The position numbers were made by a program, and so were the translations under genes. 64,000 nucleotides of DNA from Bryobacterales bacterium (lineage in GTDB: Bacteria; Acidobacteriota; Terriglobia; Bryobacterales; Bryobacteraceae): NCBI GenBank assembly GCA_020851555.1, contig JADZCM010000041.1:86139-150138 (forward strand), in the 5' to 3' direction. A model generated the notes under the pieces. The model searched no databases. It was not told the origin of the DNA and was given only the letters and a program-made list of their open reading frames with translations. Below, one piece after another: positions 55,530 to 64,000 of the stretch (its first letter is position 1; each line of letters opens with the position of its first letter).

Positions 55530-56324
55530 ATGCCCCTCCCCGGCGATCCGCTGCGCATCGTGGTCCTAGGCTCGGGGACCAGCGTGGGCGTCCCCATGGT
55601 TGGGTGCCGGTGCCGCGTCTGCTCTTCCACCGATCCTCGCGATAACCGCATGCGGCCGTCCATTTTGCTCCGCTACTCGGGCCGCAGCGTGCTGGTCGAT
55701 GCCACGCCGGACTTCCGCTCGCAAGCGCTGCGTGCGGGCATAGAGCACCTGGACGCCATCCTCCTTACCCATGGGCACGCCGACCATGTGCTGGGGCTCG
55801 ACGACGTGCGCCCACTCAACGCCCTCAGAAAGGCCGTCATCCCGGTGTACGGCGCCGCCGAGGCGATTGGGGCGATCCGCCGTGTTTTCGCCTACGCCTT
55901 CGACGGAGAAGCGAAGGAGTCCTCTATTCCACTGCTTGACCTCCGGCTGGTGGACGGCCAGCCCTTCGACCTGTTCGGCCTGACGGTTACTCCCATCCCG
56001 GTGTGGCACGGCCGGATGCTCATCTTCGGCTTCCGCTTCGGCGGCGCCGCCTACATCACGGACCAGAGCGACATCCCGCCCGAGTCCATGGAAAAGCTGC
56101 GGGGGCTGGACGTGCTCTTCGTGGACGCGCTGCGCCACAAACCGCACCCCACGCATTCGACGGTGGAGCACGCGCTGCACCTGGCGGAACAATTGGCGCC
56201 CGCGCGGGCGTATTTTACCCACATGTGCCACGATCTCATGCACGAAGAGACGGAGCGGGCGCTCCCCGGGCACGTCCGGCTGGCTTATGACGGGCTGGAG
56301 ATCACGGTTGGAAAGGCGCTCTAG
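55530..56324 (+). CDS. PhnP-like MBL-fold metallohydrolase
   Basis: It has 264 residues. The metallo-beta-lactamase motif THGHADHVLGLDD (~80-92) binds two metals; GTSVGVPMVGCRCRVCSSTD near the N-terminus is typical of the PhnP/phosphoribosyl cyclic phosphodiesterase branch, whose Cys residues bind a structural zinc. Later HMCHDLMHEE and the DALRHKPHPTH loop supply ligands. A cyclic phosphodiester is the likely substrate class. It abuts ribF without a gap. Confidence 0.85.
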   Translation: MPLPGDPLRIVVLGSGTSVGVPMVGCRCRVCSSTDPRDNRMRPSILLRYSGRSVLVDATPDFRSQALRAGIEHLDAILLTHGHADHVLGLDDVRPLNALRKAVIPVYGAAEAIGAIRRVFAYAFDGEAKESSIPLLDLRLVDGQPFDLFGLTVTPIPVWHGRMLIFGFRFGGAAYITDQSDIPPESMEKLRGLDVLFVDALRHKPHPTHSTVEHALHLAEQLAPARAYFTHMCHDLMHEETERALPGHVRLAYDGLEITVGKAL

Positions 56325-57311
56325 ATGACTCCCCCGCGCGTGTTTCGCAGCCTGGAGGAGGCTACCGGCGTTTTCGGGCCGTGCGTGCTCTCCATCGGCG
56401 TCTTTGACGGGGTGCACGCGGGACACCGCGAGATACTCCGCCGGGTCGTGGAACTGTCCCGCGAGAAGGGGTGGAAGCCCTCGGCGATGACCTTCGACCC
56501 GCATCCGCTGCGGGTGGTGGCGCCGGAGCGCGCCAAGCCGCTGCTCAGCACTCCGGCGGAGCGGGCGCTGCTGATGGCGGAAGAGGGGATCGAGCAGGTT
56601 CTGGTTCTCCCGTTCACCAGGCAGGTGGCGCGCATGACGCCTGGGGAGTTCGCGCGCCAGATTCTGGAGGCGCGCCTGGGCGTTCGCGCGGTGATGGTCG
56701 GCTCGAACTTCCGGTTCGGGCACAACCACGCCGGCGACACGCGCCGGCTCACGGAATTAGGGCGCACCTGCGGCTACTCGACCGTGGTGATCCCGGCGGT
56801 CAAGATGCGCGGGCGCGTCATCAGCAGCAGCGCGGTCCGCCGGCTGATTGAGGCGGGGGAGGTGTCGCAGGCAGCGCGGTTGCTGGTGCGGCCTTATGCG
56901 CTGGAAGGCGAGGTCGTGTCCGGCCGGGGGATAGGTTCAACCCTGGCGGCGCCGACCCTGAACCTGGAGACTCACGCGGAGGTGCTGCCGGCCAAGGGGG
57001 TGTACGTCACGCGGACCACCAGCCTGGACACGGGCCGGGATTGGCCGTCCGTGACCAACGTCGGAGTGCGGCCCACGTTCGCGGGGTCGGGGCTTACCGT
57101 CGAGAGCTTCCTGCTCGATGGATTCAGCGGCGCGGCGCCCGGGCGCATACGGGTCGAGTTCTTTCTGCGGTTGAGAGACGAGCGCAAGTTCCCCAGCGCC
57201 GAGGCGCTTAAAGCGCAGATCCAGAGGGACGTGGAGCGCGCCCGGCGGTATCTGCGCCGCGCCCGGCGGCTCGGTTGCTATACTCGAAAGGAACCCATTC
57301 TCAGCGTTTAG
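56325..57311 (+). CDS. ribF: bifunctional riboflavin kinase/FAD synthetase
   Basis: It has 328 residues. The N-terminal FMN adenylyltransferase has [16 protein letters not shown] (nucleotidyltransferase HxGH-type motif) and [15 protein letters not shown], then [15 protein letters not shown]. The C-terminal riboflavin kinase has [12 protein letters not shown] and the APTLNLE motif (usually PTAN), then [10 protein letters not shown]. It converts riboflavin to FMN and FAD. The usual PTAN reads PTLN here, a small deviation. Confidence 0.94.
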   Translation: MTPPRVFRSLEEATGVFGPCVLSIGVFDGVHAGHREILRRVVELSREKGWKPSAMTFDPHPLRVVAPERAKPLLSTPAERALLMAEEGIEQVLVLPFTRQVARMTPGEFARQILEARLGVRAVMVGSNFRFGHNHAGDTRRLTELGRTCGYSTVVIPAVKMRGRVISSSAVRRLIEAGEVSQAARLLVRPYALEGEVVSGRGIGSTLAAPTLNLETHAEVLPAKGVYVTRTTSLDTGRDWPSVTNVGVRPTFAGSGLTVESFLLDGFSGAAPGRIRVEFFLRLRDERKFPSAEALKAQIQRDVERARRYLRRARRLGCYTRKEPILSV

Positions 57312-57328
57312 CCAAGGAGACTGTACTC

Positions 57329-58339
57329 ATGCCGCTCGTATCAATGCGACAGTTGCTCGACGAGGCCGCCAAGGGCGGCTATGGTGTCGGGGCATTCAAC
57401 GTCAACAACATGGAGCAGATCCAGGCCATCATGGAGGCCGCCCGGGAGACCAGGTCGCCGGTGATAGTCCAGGCCAGCCGGGGCGCCCGGTCATACTCGC
57501 AGGACAGTTACCTGTTTCATCTGATGATCGCCGCCACGGAACTCTACCCCGAGATCCCCGTGGCCATGCACCAGGATCACGGCAACAGCGTGGCCACCTG
57601 CAAGTCGGCGATTGACCAGGGCTACACCAGCGTCATGATGGACGGTTCGCTCATGGAAGACGGCAAAACTCCGTCCACGTTCGAGTACAACGTGAAGGTG
57701 ACCCGCGAGGTGGTGGAACTGGCGCACGCCAGGGGCGTCACCGTGGAAGGCGAGATCGGCACCCTGGGCGGGATTGAGGACGGGCACGGGGCGGGCGGAA
57801 GCGGGCTGGAGCACCTGACCGACCCTGACCAGGCGGCCGAGTTCGTCAAGCAGACCGGCGTGGACGCGCTCGCCATCGCCATAGGCACCAGCCACGGCGC
57901 TTACAAGTTCAGCAGCAAGCCGACCGGCGAGACGCTGAAGATGGACCGGCTGATCGAGATCCACAAGAAGCTGCCGAATGTGCACCTGGTGATGCACGGC
58001 TCCTCCAGCGTTCCCAAGGAATTGCAGGACATCATCAACCAATACGGCGGAAAGCTGAAGCCGACCTGGGGCGTGCCGGTTGAGGAGATCCAGCTTGGGA
58101 TCAAGAACGGCGTCCGTAAGGTCAACGTGGACACCGACAACCGGCTGGCGATGACCGGCGCCATCCGCAAGGTATTTGCCGAAACGCCGGAGAAGTTCGA
58201 CCCCCGCGATTACCTGAAGCCCGCCCGGGAGGCGATGAAGAAGGTTGTCGCCCAGCGCATGAAGGAGTTCGGCCAGGCCGGTCACGCCGGCGACTACACG
58301 CCCATCCCGCTCAGCGAAATGGCGAAGATGTACAGGTAG
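57329..58339 (+). CDS. fba: class II fructose-bisphosphate aldolase
   Basis: The ATG at 57329 follows AAGGAGA at 57314-57320 and gives 336 residues. Metal-binding and catalytic segments are present: [13 protein letters not shown], then [15 protein letters not shown] and [21 protein letters not shown] and [14 protein letters not shown]. It is the longer class II type with the DGHG insertion. It cleaves fructose-1,6-bisphosphate. It is 17 bp behind ribF. Confidence 0.95.
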   Translation: MPLVSMRQLLDEAAKGGYGVGAFNVNNMEQIQAIMEAARETRSPVIVQASRGARSYSQDSYLFHLMIAATELYPEIPVAMHQDHGNSVATCKSAIDQGYTSVMMDGSLMEDGKTPSTFEYNVKVTREVVELAHARGVTVEGEIGTLGGIEDGHGAGGSGLEHLTDPDQAAEFVKQTGVDALAIAIGTSHGAYKFSSKPTGETLKMDRLIEIHKKLPNVHLVMHGSSSVPKELQDIINQYGGKLKPTWGVPVEEIQLGIKNGVRKVNVDTDNRLAMTGAIRKVFAETPEKFDPRDYLKPAREAMKKVVAQRMKEFGQAGHAGDYTPIPLSEMAKMYR

Positions 58340-58450
58340 TGGGTGGACTCGCCGGGCCGCGGTCAGGAATCCGGGGAGCGCGGTCCGGTTGACGATGTTC
58401 CCTGCCGCCGCTAGAGTAGAAAGAGTAGTCCACCCGACGCGACAAGCACC

Positions 58451-58528
58451 GTCCCCATCGTCTAGCCAGGCCTAGGACATCGCCCTTTCACGGCGGTAAC
58501 GGGGGTTCGAATCCCCCTGGGGACGCCA
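58451..58528 (+). tRNA. tRNA-Glu(UUC)
   Basis: The 78 nt form a normal cloverleaf: acceptor GTCCCCA with TGGGGAC, discriminator G, encoded CCA, anticodon loop CTTTCAC with anticodon TTC and T-arm GGGGGTTCGAATCCCCC. No repeat of its 3' end was seen elsewhere in the window. Confidence 0.95.
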
Positions 58529-58532
58529 AGCC

Positions 58533-61220
58533 CTACACCTCGCAACGCAGAGTCCGGATTCCAAAGCGCGGCAGCGCGAGTGCGACCTCGTACCTGCCGC
58601 CGGCGGCGCGGCGCACGTCAAGCCGGCGGATTACCCGGCCGTCCAACTCCACCAACTCCACCCGCGCCGGCCGTACGCCGAACGAGACCGTGCGCTCCGC
58701 GCCGTCTCCTTCCGCATTGAAAAGACGCACGAGCAGCCGGCCTCCTTCCAGCAGCAGCGTCGGGATCTCCACGCCCTTCCCGCTCACGCTCACGATGGAC
58801 CGGGTTTCCGGCGCCCCGGCCGGACTCCCGTTCATGATCTGGGCCAGGAGCGGCTCATTCCATTGCTGGCTCTCGTCCGACAGTTGCGCCTCATCCCATC
58901 CGCCCGTGTGCGGGACCACGGCGTAGCTGATCTGCTGAGTGCCCGAGAGCGGGCACTTGCCCCACCAGAATCCGCCTTCCCAGCCCCAGCCCATGACCAG
59001 CGCGAGGGGATGGTCCGGCCCGTGGGTGTAAGCCGTAGTGTGGTCCGAGAACACGGCCAGCCCCAGTTTCCGCTGCTCGTCCACCACGTCCACCCAGTTC
59101 AGGATGATGTTGTGTTTGATCTCGTCCCACCCCTGGAAATACGTGTCCCGGTTCCGGCTCCTGCACACGTCGTAGGCGGCGTTCTTGTAAATCGTCTGAT
59201 TGCGGAGCGGTGCGGGAAAGAAAGCCTGCAACTTCCACCGTCCGTCGTGGTGCGACCGGCGGCGTTCCCGGCGGCGGTCCTCCGGCTTGATGTCCCAGGG
59301 GTCGCCGATCCATGTCGTCTGTTCGTACAGAAACCGAGCGGTGAAATCGATGCGGCGCTGCCCTTGGACGAGAGTCACCGTAGTCTGGAAGTTCCGGCCT
59401 CCGACCTGCCCGGAGACAACGGCACGAACGCGAACCGGCCCCCTCTCGGTAATCCGGACGGTGGCGGGCGTCTCCGTGCTGCTCGACCACTTCTTCTCGG
59501 AGATGAAATACCCCCGGTACTCGTTGAACAGGCGCTCCGACGCGGCGTCGAAGAACTCCCGGTTGCCGTCTTTCGCCAACACGCTGGTGATGGCCCCGCC
59601 TCGCGCCGGATCGATCCGGAGCCGGTAGAGATCGGTTTCGAGCAGGACCGTGCCGTCGGCCTGGGTATGCGCCGCCGCACCCGGAGCCCCGGCCGGGCTT
59701 GAATCGTCGTAAACCGGCTCGATACGGAAGGTCGCGTAGCCCATCGCCGGCACCCGCGCCCTGAACAGAACCGTCGCGGCATTCAGGCTCTCACCGGGCG
59801 CATAGGCCGGGATTCCCGCCACCTGCGCGGTCCCGGTGGACGCCTGGCTCCCCTGCCGTGCGGCGTAGATGCGGGGCCGCACCAACTGGCACGGAATCTC
59901 CCGGCCGGCGGCGTCCAGGACCCGAACCCGGCGGGTGCGGATATCGCCGGCCCAGTCAATCTCGACCAGATCATCGCGTTCCGCCCCCACAGTATTGAAC
60001 ACCCGGATTCCTTGGGCGCCCAATGGCGTGACAGGCGCTCCGCCAGCTCCGCGAGACAGCGCCTCGGTGGAGGCAGAGACGATCTCGGTGCAGATCTCCT
60101 CGGTCTCCATGGTCTGGGCCGCCACTTGAAAGGCCCAGGCCTGGCGTCCGCTGCGCGTGGTGGCGGTAATCCAGGCATCGTGGTGCTCCGCCCATAGCAG
60201 TTGATCCCACGCTCTCCGCAGGCGTTCCGACGGGAAAGCGCTTCCACACAACAGCGACGCCATGGATGCCAGCTTCTCCGCGACGAGCAGGCGGTTCTCC
60301 GCCGCCCGCACCTGCTGCGCCAGCGTCTGGAGCGTTTTCTCTCCCCAGGGAAGCGTCGTGAGGATGTCCTCCTGGCTGAAGCGCCATTGCTTCTGCGGCT
60401 TCACCGCGACCTGCGCGAAGTACTCGCGCCACGTCACGAAACGGATGTGTTTGCCGCTGACTTTGGGTCTCGAAGCCCAGCCGAGGTCCTGGTAGCAGTT
60501 CCCCGCGGGGTGTTCAATGCCTCTCTCGACGCACTTCCGGCTGAACTCCGCCGAGCCCGTCACGGATTCCGTCTCCCACACGTTTCTGAGATCCTCGCAG
60601 GCGTAGCGCGGCACCGCCGGGATCGTCGTGCCGTCCGGCCCAACCCAGTCCGCCACTTCCGCGTCGAAGCCCGCCGTATAGCCGCCCCAGGCCGTGCCTG
60701 GATCTTTCAGCACCGCCGCGGTGAATCCCAGGGACCGCAGCAACTGCGGCAGGCAACTGGACCAGCATGGTTCCTGTACGGCGTATATCTCCACGGCGGC
60801 GCTGGGAAAATGCTCGCGGATGATCTCCCGGCCGCGCAGAAGCTGCCGGACGTTGCTCTCGCCGCCGAGCGCCCAGCCGAAGGGCTGCGAGAAGGTCCCG
60901 TTCACTATCTCCAGCCTGGCGTTGACGGCCTTGTCTTCGAGCAGCCGCTGGAGTTCGCGATAGGCTTGGGGGTCACTGCGCCGGAGATCGGTCCAGGAAT
61001 CAGGCTCGATATCCAGGGAGAGCTTCCACTCCGGCAGCGCGCGAAGAGCGTTCAGCACGTCCCGCCACGCGCCGGCGGGCATATGGCCTCGGGAGCCGCC
61101 ATGATAACCGTCCACGTAGTAGAGGGTTGGCGCTTCGCCGGCCGTCTGCCCTTGGCTTGCAGTACCCCTATAAGCAGCGGCGGCTGCCGCGAGCCGCCCT
61201 GCGAATTCCCGCCGATTCAT
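58533..61220 (-). CDS. GH38-like alpha-mannosidase with Tat-like leader
   Basis: The ATG at 61220 with AAGGAG gives 895 residues and an N-terminus MNRREFAGRLAAAAAAYRG, Tat-like. The N-terminal catalytic part shows VDGYHGGSRGHMP, then LEIVNGTFSQPFGW and AEHHDAWITAT, which fits the HDA motif of GH38. The rest is beta-rich as in the GH38 C-terminal domains (GPVRVRAVVSGQVGG, LALVMGWGWEGGFWWG). It likely removes mannose in the periplasm. The receptor gene just upstream on the same strand may import its products. Confidence 0.72.
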   Translation of the reverse strand: MNRREFAGRLAAAAAAYRGTASQGQTAGEAPTLYYVDGYHGGSRGHMPAGAWRDVLNALRALPEWKLSLDIEPDSWTDLRRSDPQAYRELQRLLEDKAVNARLEIVNGTFSQPFGWALGGESNVRQLLRGREIIREHFPSAAVEIYAVQEPCWSSCLPQLLRSLGFTAAVLKDPGTAWGGYTAGFDAEVADWVGPDGTTIPAVPRYACEDLRNVWETESVTGSAEFSRKCVERGIEHPAGNCYQDLGWASRPKVSGKHIRFVTWREYFAQVAVKPQKQWRFSQEDILTTLPWGEKTLQTLAQQVRAAENRLLVAEKLASMASLLCGSAFPSERLRRAWDQLLWAEHHDAWITATTRSGRQAWAFQVAAQTMETEEICTEIVSASTEALSRGAGGAPVTPLGAQGIRVFNTVGAERDDLVEIDWAGDIRTRRVRVLDAAGREIPCQLVRPRIYAARQGSQASTGTAQVAGIPAYAPGESLNAATVLFRARVPAMGYATFRIEPVYDDSSPAGAPGAAAHTQADGTVLLETDLYRLRIDPARGGAITSVLAKDGNREFFDAASERLFNEYRGYFISEKKWSSSTETPATVRITERGPVRVRAVVSGQVGGRNFQTTVTLVQGQRRIDFTARFLYEQTTWIGDPWDIKPEDRRRERRRSHHDGRWKLQAFFPAPLRNQTIYKNAAYDVCRSRNRDTYFQGWDEIKHNIILNWVDVVDEQRKLGLAVFSDHTTAYTHGPDHPLALVMGWGWEGGFWWGKCPLSGTQQISYAVVPHTGGWDEAQLSDESQQWNEPLLAQIMNGSPAGAPETRSIVSVSGKGVEIPTLLLEGGRLLVRLFNAEGDGAERTVSFGVRPARVELVELDGRVIRRLDVRRAAGGRYEVALALPRFGIRTLRCEV

Positions 61221-61286
61221 GTCAGCTCCTTGATCCTTACTGGAAAGACACGTGGGGCGGGATTCTCCCGGCCCCACGCAAACGGG

Positions 61287-64000
61287 TTAGAACTCGACCG
61301 ACGCCCCAAGCTGGATGGTCCGGCCCGCGGACGCGCTCGTGACTCTGCCGAAATCGGCACTGGTAATGTTGGTATTAGGGTTTCCCCAGCGGACGAAGTT
61401 GAAGGGGTTCTGAGCGTCCGCCCGCAGTATTGCGCGAAACCGCTCGTTGATCGGTATCCGCTTGGCGAGCGAGAGGGATTCGCTCTTCCCCGTGAAGCCT
61501 CGCACCCAATCAAGGACACGGGCGGTGTTGCCAAGCATGAAGGTAGACGGCGTGGCGAAAGCGGCGGAATTCAGGTATCGGTCGGTGGCAGGCTCAAAAT
61601 CCCCGGGACTTGTGGTGCGGTAGACGCTGCCGCCCAGGAAATTCGCCCGCATGCCCGGATATCCGAGAGCCGAGATCGCGTTGCCTCCCGTTATGGTAAG
61701 AGCAGCGCCGCTCGAGTACCGGCAGAACCCGCTGACCAGCCAGCCCCCCGCGATGTAATCGAGGGCCCGGCTAGACGCCAGGAACCGTTTGCCCCGGCCG
61801 AACGGCAGCTCATATGAGCCGCTGACCACAAAAACGTGTGGAGGGCCTTCGGTGCTTACGGACACCTCGCCAGCGCGGTTGTTCGGATTCTGAATAGTGC
61901 CATCGCCGGGTCCTAGATCGATCGGCCCGCCCTCCACATTGGTCATGTTCTTGGACCAAGTGTAAAAGGCCAGCAGTGTCAGGCCGTTCGAATAGCGCTT
62001 GGTCACCTTGAGTTGTAGAGAGTTGAAGCGCGCGATGCCGTGAGGCCCCCACTCTTCGCTGACATTGAGGTATTGCGGGTAAGACCGTAACGACTGTCCT
62101 ACCGTCCTCGTCGACTGCGTGACAAAAGCCGCGTAGGGCGGAGTATAGCCCTGTGTGACCGCGGCGGCGGACGAGATGTCCTGAAGCAGCAGGCTGCCCA
62201 ATGACAGGTACTTCGGGTCCAGCGTGTTCATGTAGGATAGCGGGCTGCCTAGAATCAAGTGCGTTGAGTGGCTGCCGACATATGTCGTCTCGAAAGCCAG
62301 TTCCCTGGCGAGTTCGCGCTGGAGGCTGAAGGTCCAAGTGAGAATCTGCGGCATTCTTGAGGTGCCGGGGAGAATTGAACTGACACTCTGATCGTTCTGA
62401 AAAGAGGGGTCCACAAAAGGCGCCCGCGGGAAATCCGGCGGATATGAGCCTGTCGCCCAATTGTAGACGGGGCCGTACCCGGTCGGCGAGCTGATGCTAT
62501 TGCCGTTGGTGAATCCATAGGCAATGAGGCGTGTCCGAAAACCTGGCGCAAAATAAAGGCCGCCCGACGCGCGGACCACGGTCTTCCGCGTGGCCTGGTA
62601 GGCGACTCCGAGGCGCGGCCCAAAGCCTTTGTACCACCCATCCGACAGCGAACGGGAACCTGAGCGGCCGCTGCCTTGTCCGGCAAAGAGCAACGCGCCC
62701 AGCCGGCCGCCGGCCTTCGGATTGGGAATCCCCGGACTGAAGCCGCTGGCCGTGCCGTTTGGCTCGAACGGAGCGCTGTTGCCTTCCCAGCGCAGACCAT
62801 AAGAGAGCGTCAGAACGTTCGTGACCCTCCATTCATCTTGCGCAAAAAACGCTGTGGAGCGATAGCGCGCGCCCCGGGCATAGGGTTCCGCAACCCTTGC
62901 GCTGGACAGTTCGCCCAACAGGAAGCCCGCGAACGAACTGCCCCATGAGGTGTACTTAGAAGCGTTCGGCTGACTGGTGGTAAGATTACTGAAGCCGAAT
63001 GCTCCACTACTCTGGTAACCTTCGCGTGCGTTGGCATATTCGGGCCAATAATTGCCTCCGAACTTCACTGTATGCCGGCGCTTAGTCCAGGCGAGCGTCT
63101 CGGTGAGAGTGTAGCGGCCGTTGGCGTTCGTGGAGAAGTCGGGTCCGCCAAGCCCTCTCGGAGAGGCCGTTCCACCACTGAAGCTCACCACGGGAAACGC
63201 GCCCTGGTCCCAAAGGATGCCCCGGATGCCCAGCTTCTGGTTCCAGCCTTCGAACTGTGTCAACTGCCGGGTCTGGTTGTTGTACCGGTCCAAGCCAATC
63301 GTGAAGTGGCTGAGAAGGTTGGGACGAATGATCCAATCGTGGTTGACTCGGCCGGTACGATCGTGAATGTACTTCGGCGATTGTGAGCCTTCCAAGGGGT
63401 TGTCCGCGCCATACCCCTGCCCTGCGATGAGGCGAGGATTATATTGGTCGCTATACATAAGCGACACTTTTTGCGTATCAGAGAAGCTATGATCAATCTT
63501 CACCGTGGACACATAGTTGCGATACGTGCCTGAGCCTGTCCGATGCCGGAAGTTGTTGATCTGGAGATTTGGAAGGTCCGGCAGCGGCAGCAGGGCCAGT
63601 ATGTTCTTCGCCGGTTGGCTTATGCGGTTAGCAGGAATGCGGTTGTCGGCAAACTGATCCCGGACAAAACTCCCTTTCCCGTCCGGCCTGGTCGAGGTAG
63701 GATCGAAAACCGGAATGACGGCGTTCGCCGAGTCCAAAAGACGGCTGAAATCGCCCTCGCGGAAATCGGCACGCGGAACCGTAAAGAGGCTGCCGCTCAT
63801 GGTGTTCGTGTAGTAAACCAACTGCTGACCAAAAAAGAAGAAGGTCTTGTTCCGGCCGTCGTAGATCTTGGGACACTGCTGTCCGGCTAAAATCTGGCAG
63901 CGGCTCGTAATGCCTTGAAACACAACCGGATGCGGGCATCGTGGCATTTTTCGATTTGAACTCCGAACGGGCGAAAGTGTCTTCTGCGGCGGGGGCCGGA
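61287..64000 (-). CDS. C-terminal part of a TonB-dependent receptor (runs off the window)
   Basis: The frame is open to the end of the window, so the N-terminus (signal peptide, carboxypeptidase-like domain and plug) lies outside. Visible are KIYDGRNKTFFFFGQQ, FDPTSTRPDGKGSFVRDQF and NRIPANRISQPAKN, which are standard for acidobacterial OmpA-related receptors, then the barrel strands and a closing RTIQLGASVEF with terminal Phe. About 900 residues are inside the window. The GH38 gene follows 66 bp downstream. Confidence 0.85.
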   Translation of the reverse strand, partial: RPPPQKTLSPVRSSNRKMPRCPHPVVFQGITSRCQILAGQQCPKIYDGRNKTFFFFGQQLVYYTNTMSGSLFTVPRADFREGDFSRLLDSANAVIPVFDPTSTRPDGKGSFVRDQFADNRIPANRISQPAKNILALLPLPDLPNLQINNFRHRTGSGTYRNYVSTVKIDHSFSDTQKVSLMYSDQYNPRLIAGQGYGADNPLEGSQSPKYIHDRTGRVNHDWIIRPNLLSHFTIGLDRYNNQTRQLTQFEGWNQKLGIRGILWDQGAFPVVSFSGGTASPRGLGGPDFSTNANGRYTLTETLAWTKRRHTVKFGGNYWPEYANAREGYQSSGAFGFSNLTTSQPNASKYTSWGSSFAGFLLGELSSARVAEPYARGARYRSTAFFAQDEWRVTNVLTLSYGLRWEGNSAPFEPNGTASGFSPGIPNPKAGGRLGALLFAGQGSGRSGSRSLSDGWYKGFGPRLGVAYQATRKTVVRASGGLYFAPGFRTRLIAYGFTNGNSISSPTGYGPVYNWATGSYPPDFPRAPFVDPSFQNDQSVSSILPGTSRMPQILTWTFSLQRELARELAFETTYVGSHSTHLILGSPLSYMNTLDPKYLSLGSLLLQDISSAAAVTQGYTPPYAAFVTQSTRTVGQSLRSYPQYLNVSEEWGPHGIARFNSLQLKVTKRYSNGLTLLAFYTWSKNMTNVEGGPIDLGPGDGTIQNPNNRAGEVSVSTEGPPHVFVVSGSYELPFGRGKRFLASSRALDYIAGGWLVSGFCRYSSGAALTITGGNAISALGYPGMRANFLGGSVYRTTSPGDFEPATDRYLNSAAFATPSTFMLGNTARVLDWVRGFTGKSESLSLAKRIPINERFRAILRADAQNPFNFVRWGNPNTNITSADFGRVTSASAGRTIQLGASVEF

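Overview
The window is G+C-rich bacterial chromosome that resembles an Acidobacteriota genome of the Bryobacterales/Solibacter type. That placement is an inference from recalled family resemblance: large TonB-dependent receptors with carboxypeptidase-like N-termini, Tat-exported Gfo/Idh proteins, a giant acyl-CoA dehydratase activase, and a cluster of a DUF1385 protein with prfA and prmC. No marker gene for taxonomy is present.

Left chromosomal part (1-23383): the end of a membrane glycosyltransferase-like protein, an Smr protein, a secreted zinc-peptidase-like protein with a thioredoxin-fold partner, and a secreted HEAT-like protein. A phage tape-measure fragment follows, fused in frame to a sugar-type permease. 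Then come an alanyl-tRNA editing enzyme, a solitary nuoA, cysE, a Gfo/Idh oxidoreductase, the DUF1385-prfA-prmC-dinB run, a two-gene activase system transcribed leftwards, an isoprenylcysteine-methyltransferase-like membrane protein, a duplicated scrap of the activase gene, and a TonB-dependent receptor.

Middle part (23384-50504): a 27 kb genomic island integrated in tRNA-Ser(GCU). It is bounded by perfect 63-bp direct repeats of the tRNA 3' half and has its tyrosine integrase next to the intact tRNA. Its core, read leftwards from a 22-bp divergent intergenic gap, is a small HTH protein, a primase-type zinc-finger protein, a RepA-like ATPase, an iteron-like repeat cluster, small proteins and a P27-type terminase small subunit. 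There are no capsid or tail genes, so the core looks like a phage satellite (PICI-like). The cargo is a tightly coupled operon: a DUF1998 helicase with a C-terminal nuclease-like domain, an SNF2-type helicase, a large N6-adenine methylase, an acidic zinc-finger protein, and a DarT-like ADP-ribosyltransferase cut off by an IS66. It resembles class 1 DISARM without being canonical. A stack of IS remnants (IS1380, IS66 with a nested IS4, a serine-recombinase tail, IS3) lies between the left attachment site and the operon.

Right chromosomal part (50505-64000): homoserine dehydrogenase, pyrB-pyrC, small secreted and membrane proteins, a DUF1844 protein, a PhnP-like metallohydrolase, ribF and class II aldolase in a compact run, tRNA-Glu(UUC), a GH38-like alpha-mannosidase, and the C-terminal part of a second TonB-dependent receptor that leaves the window.
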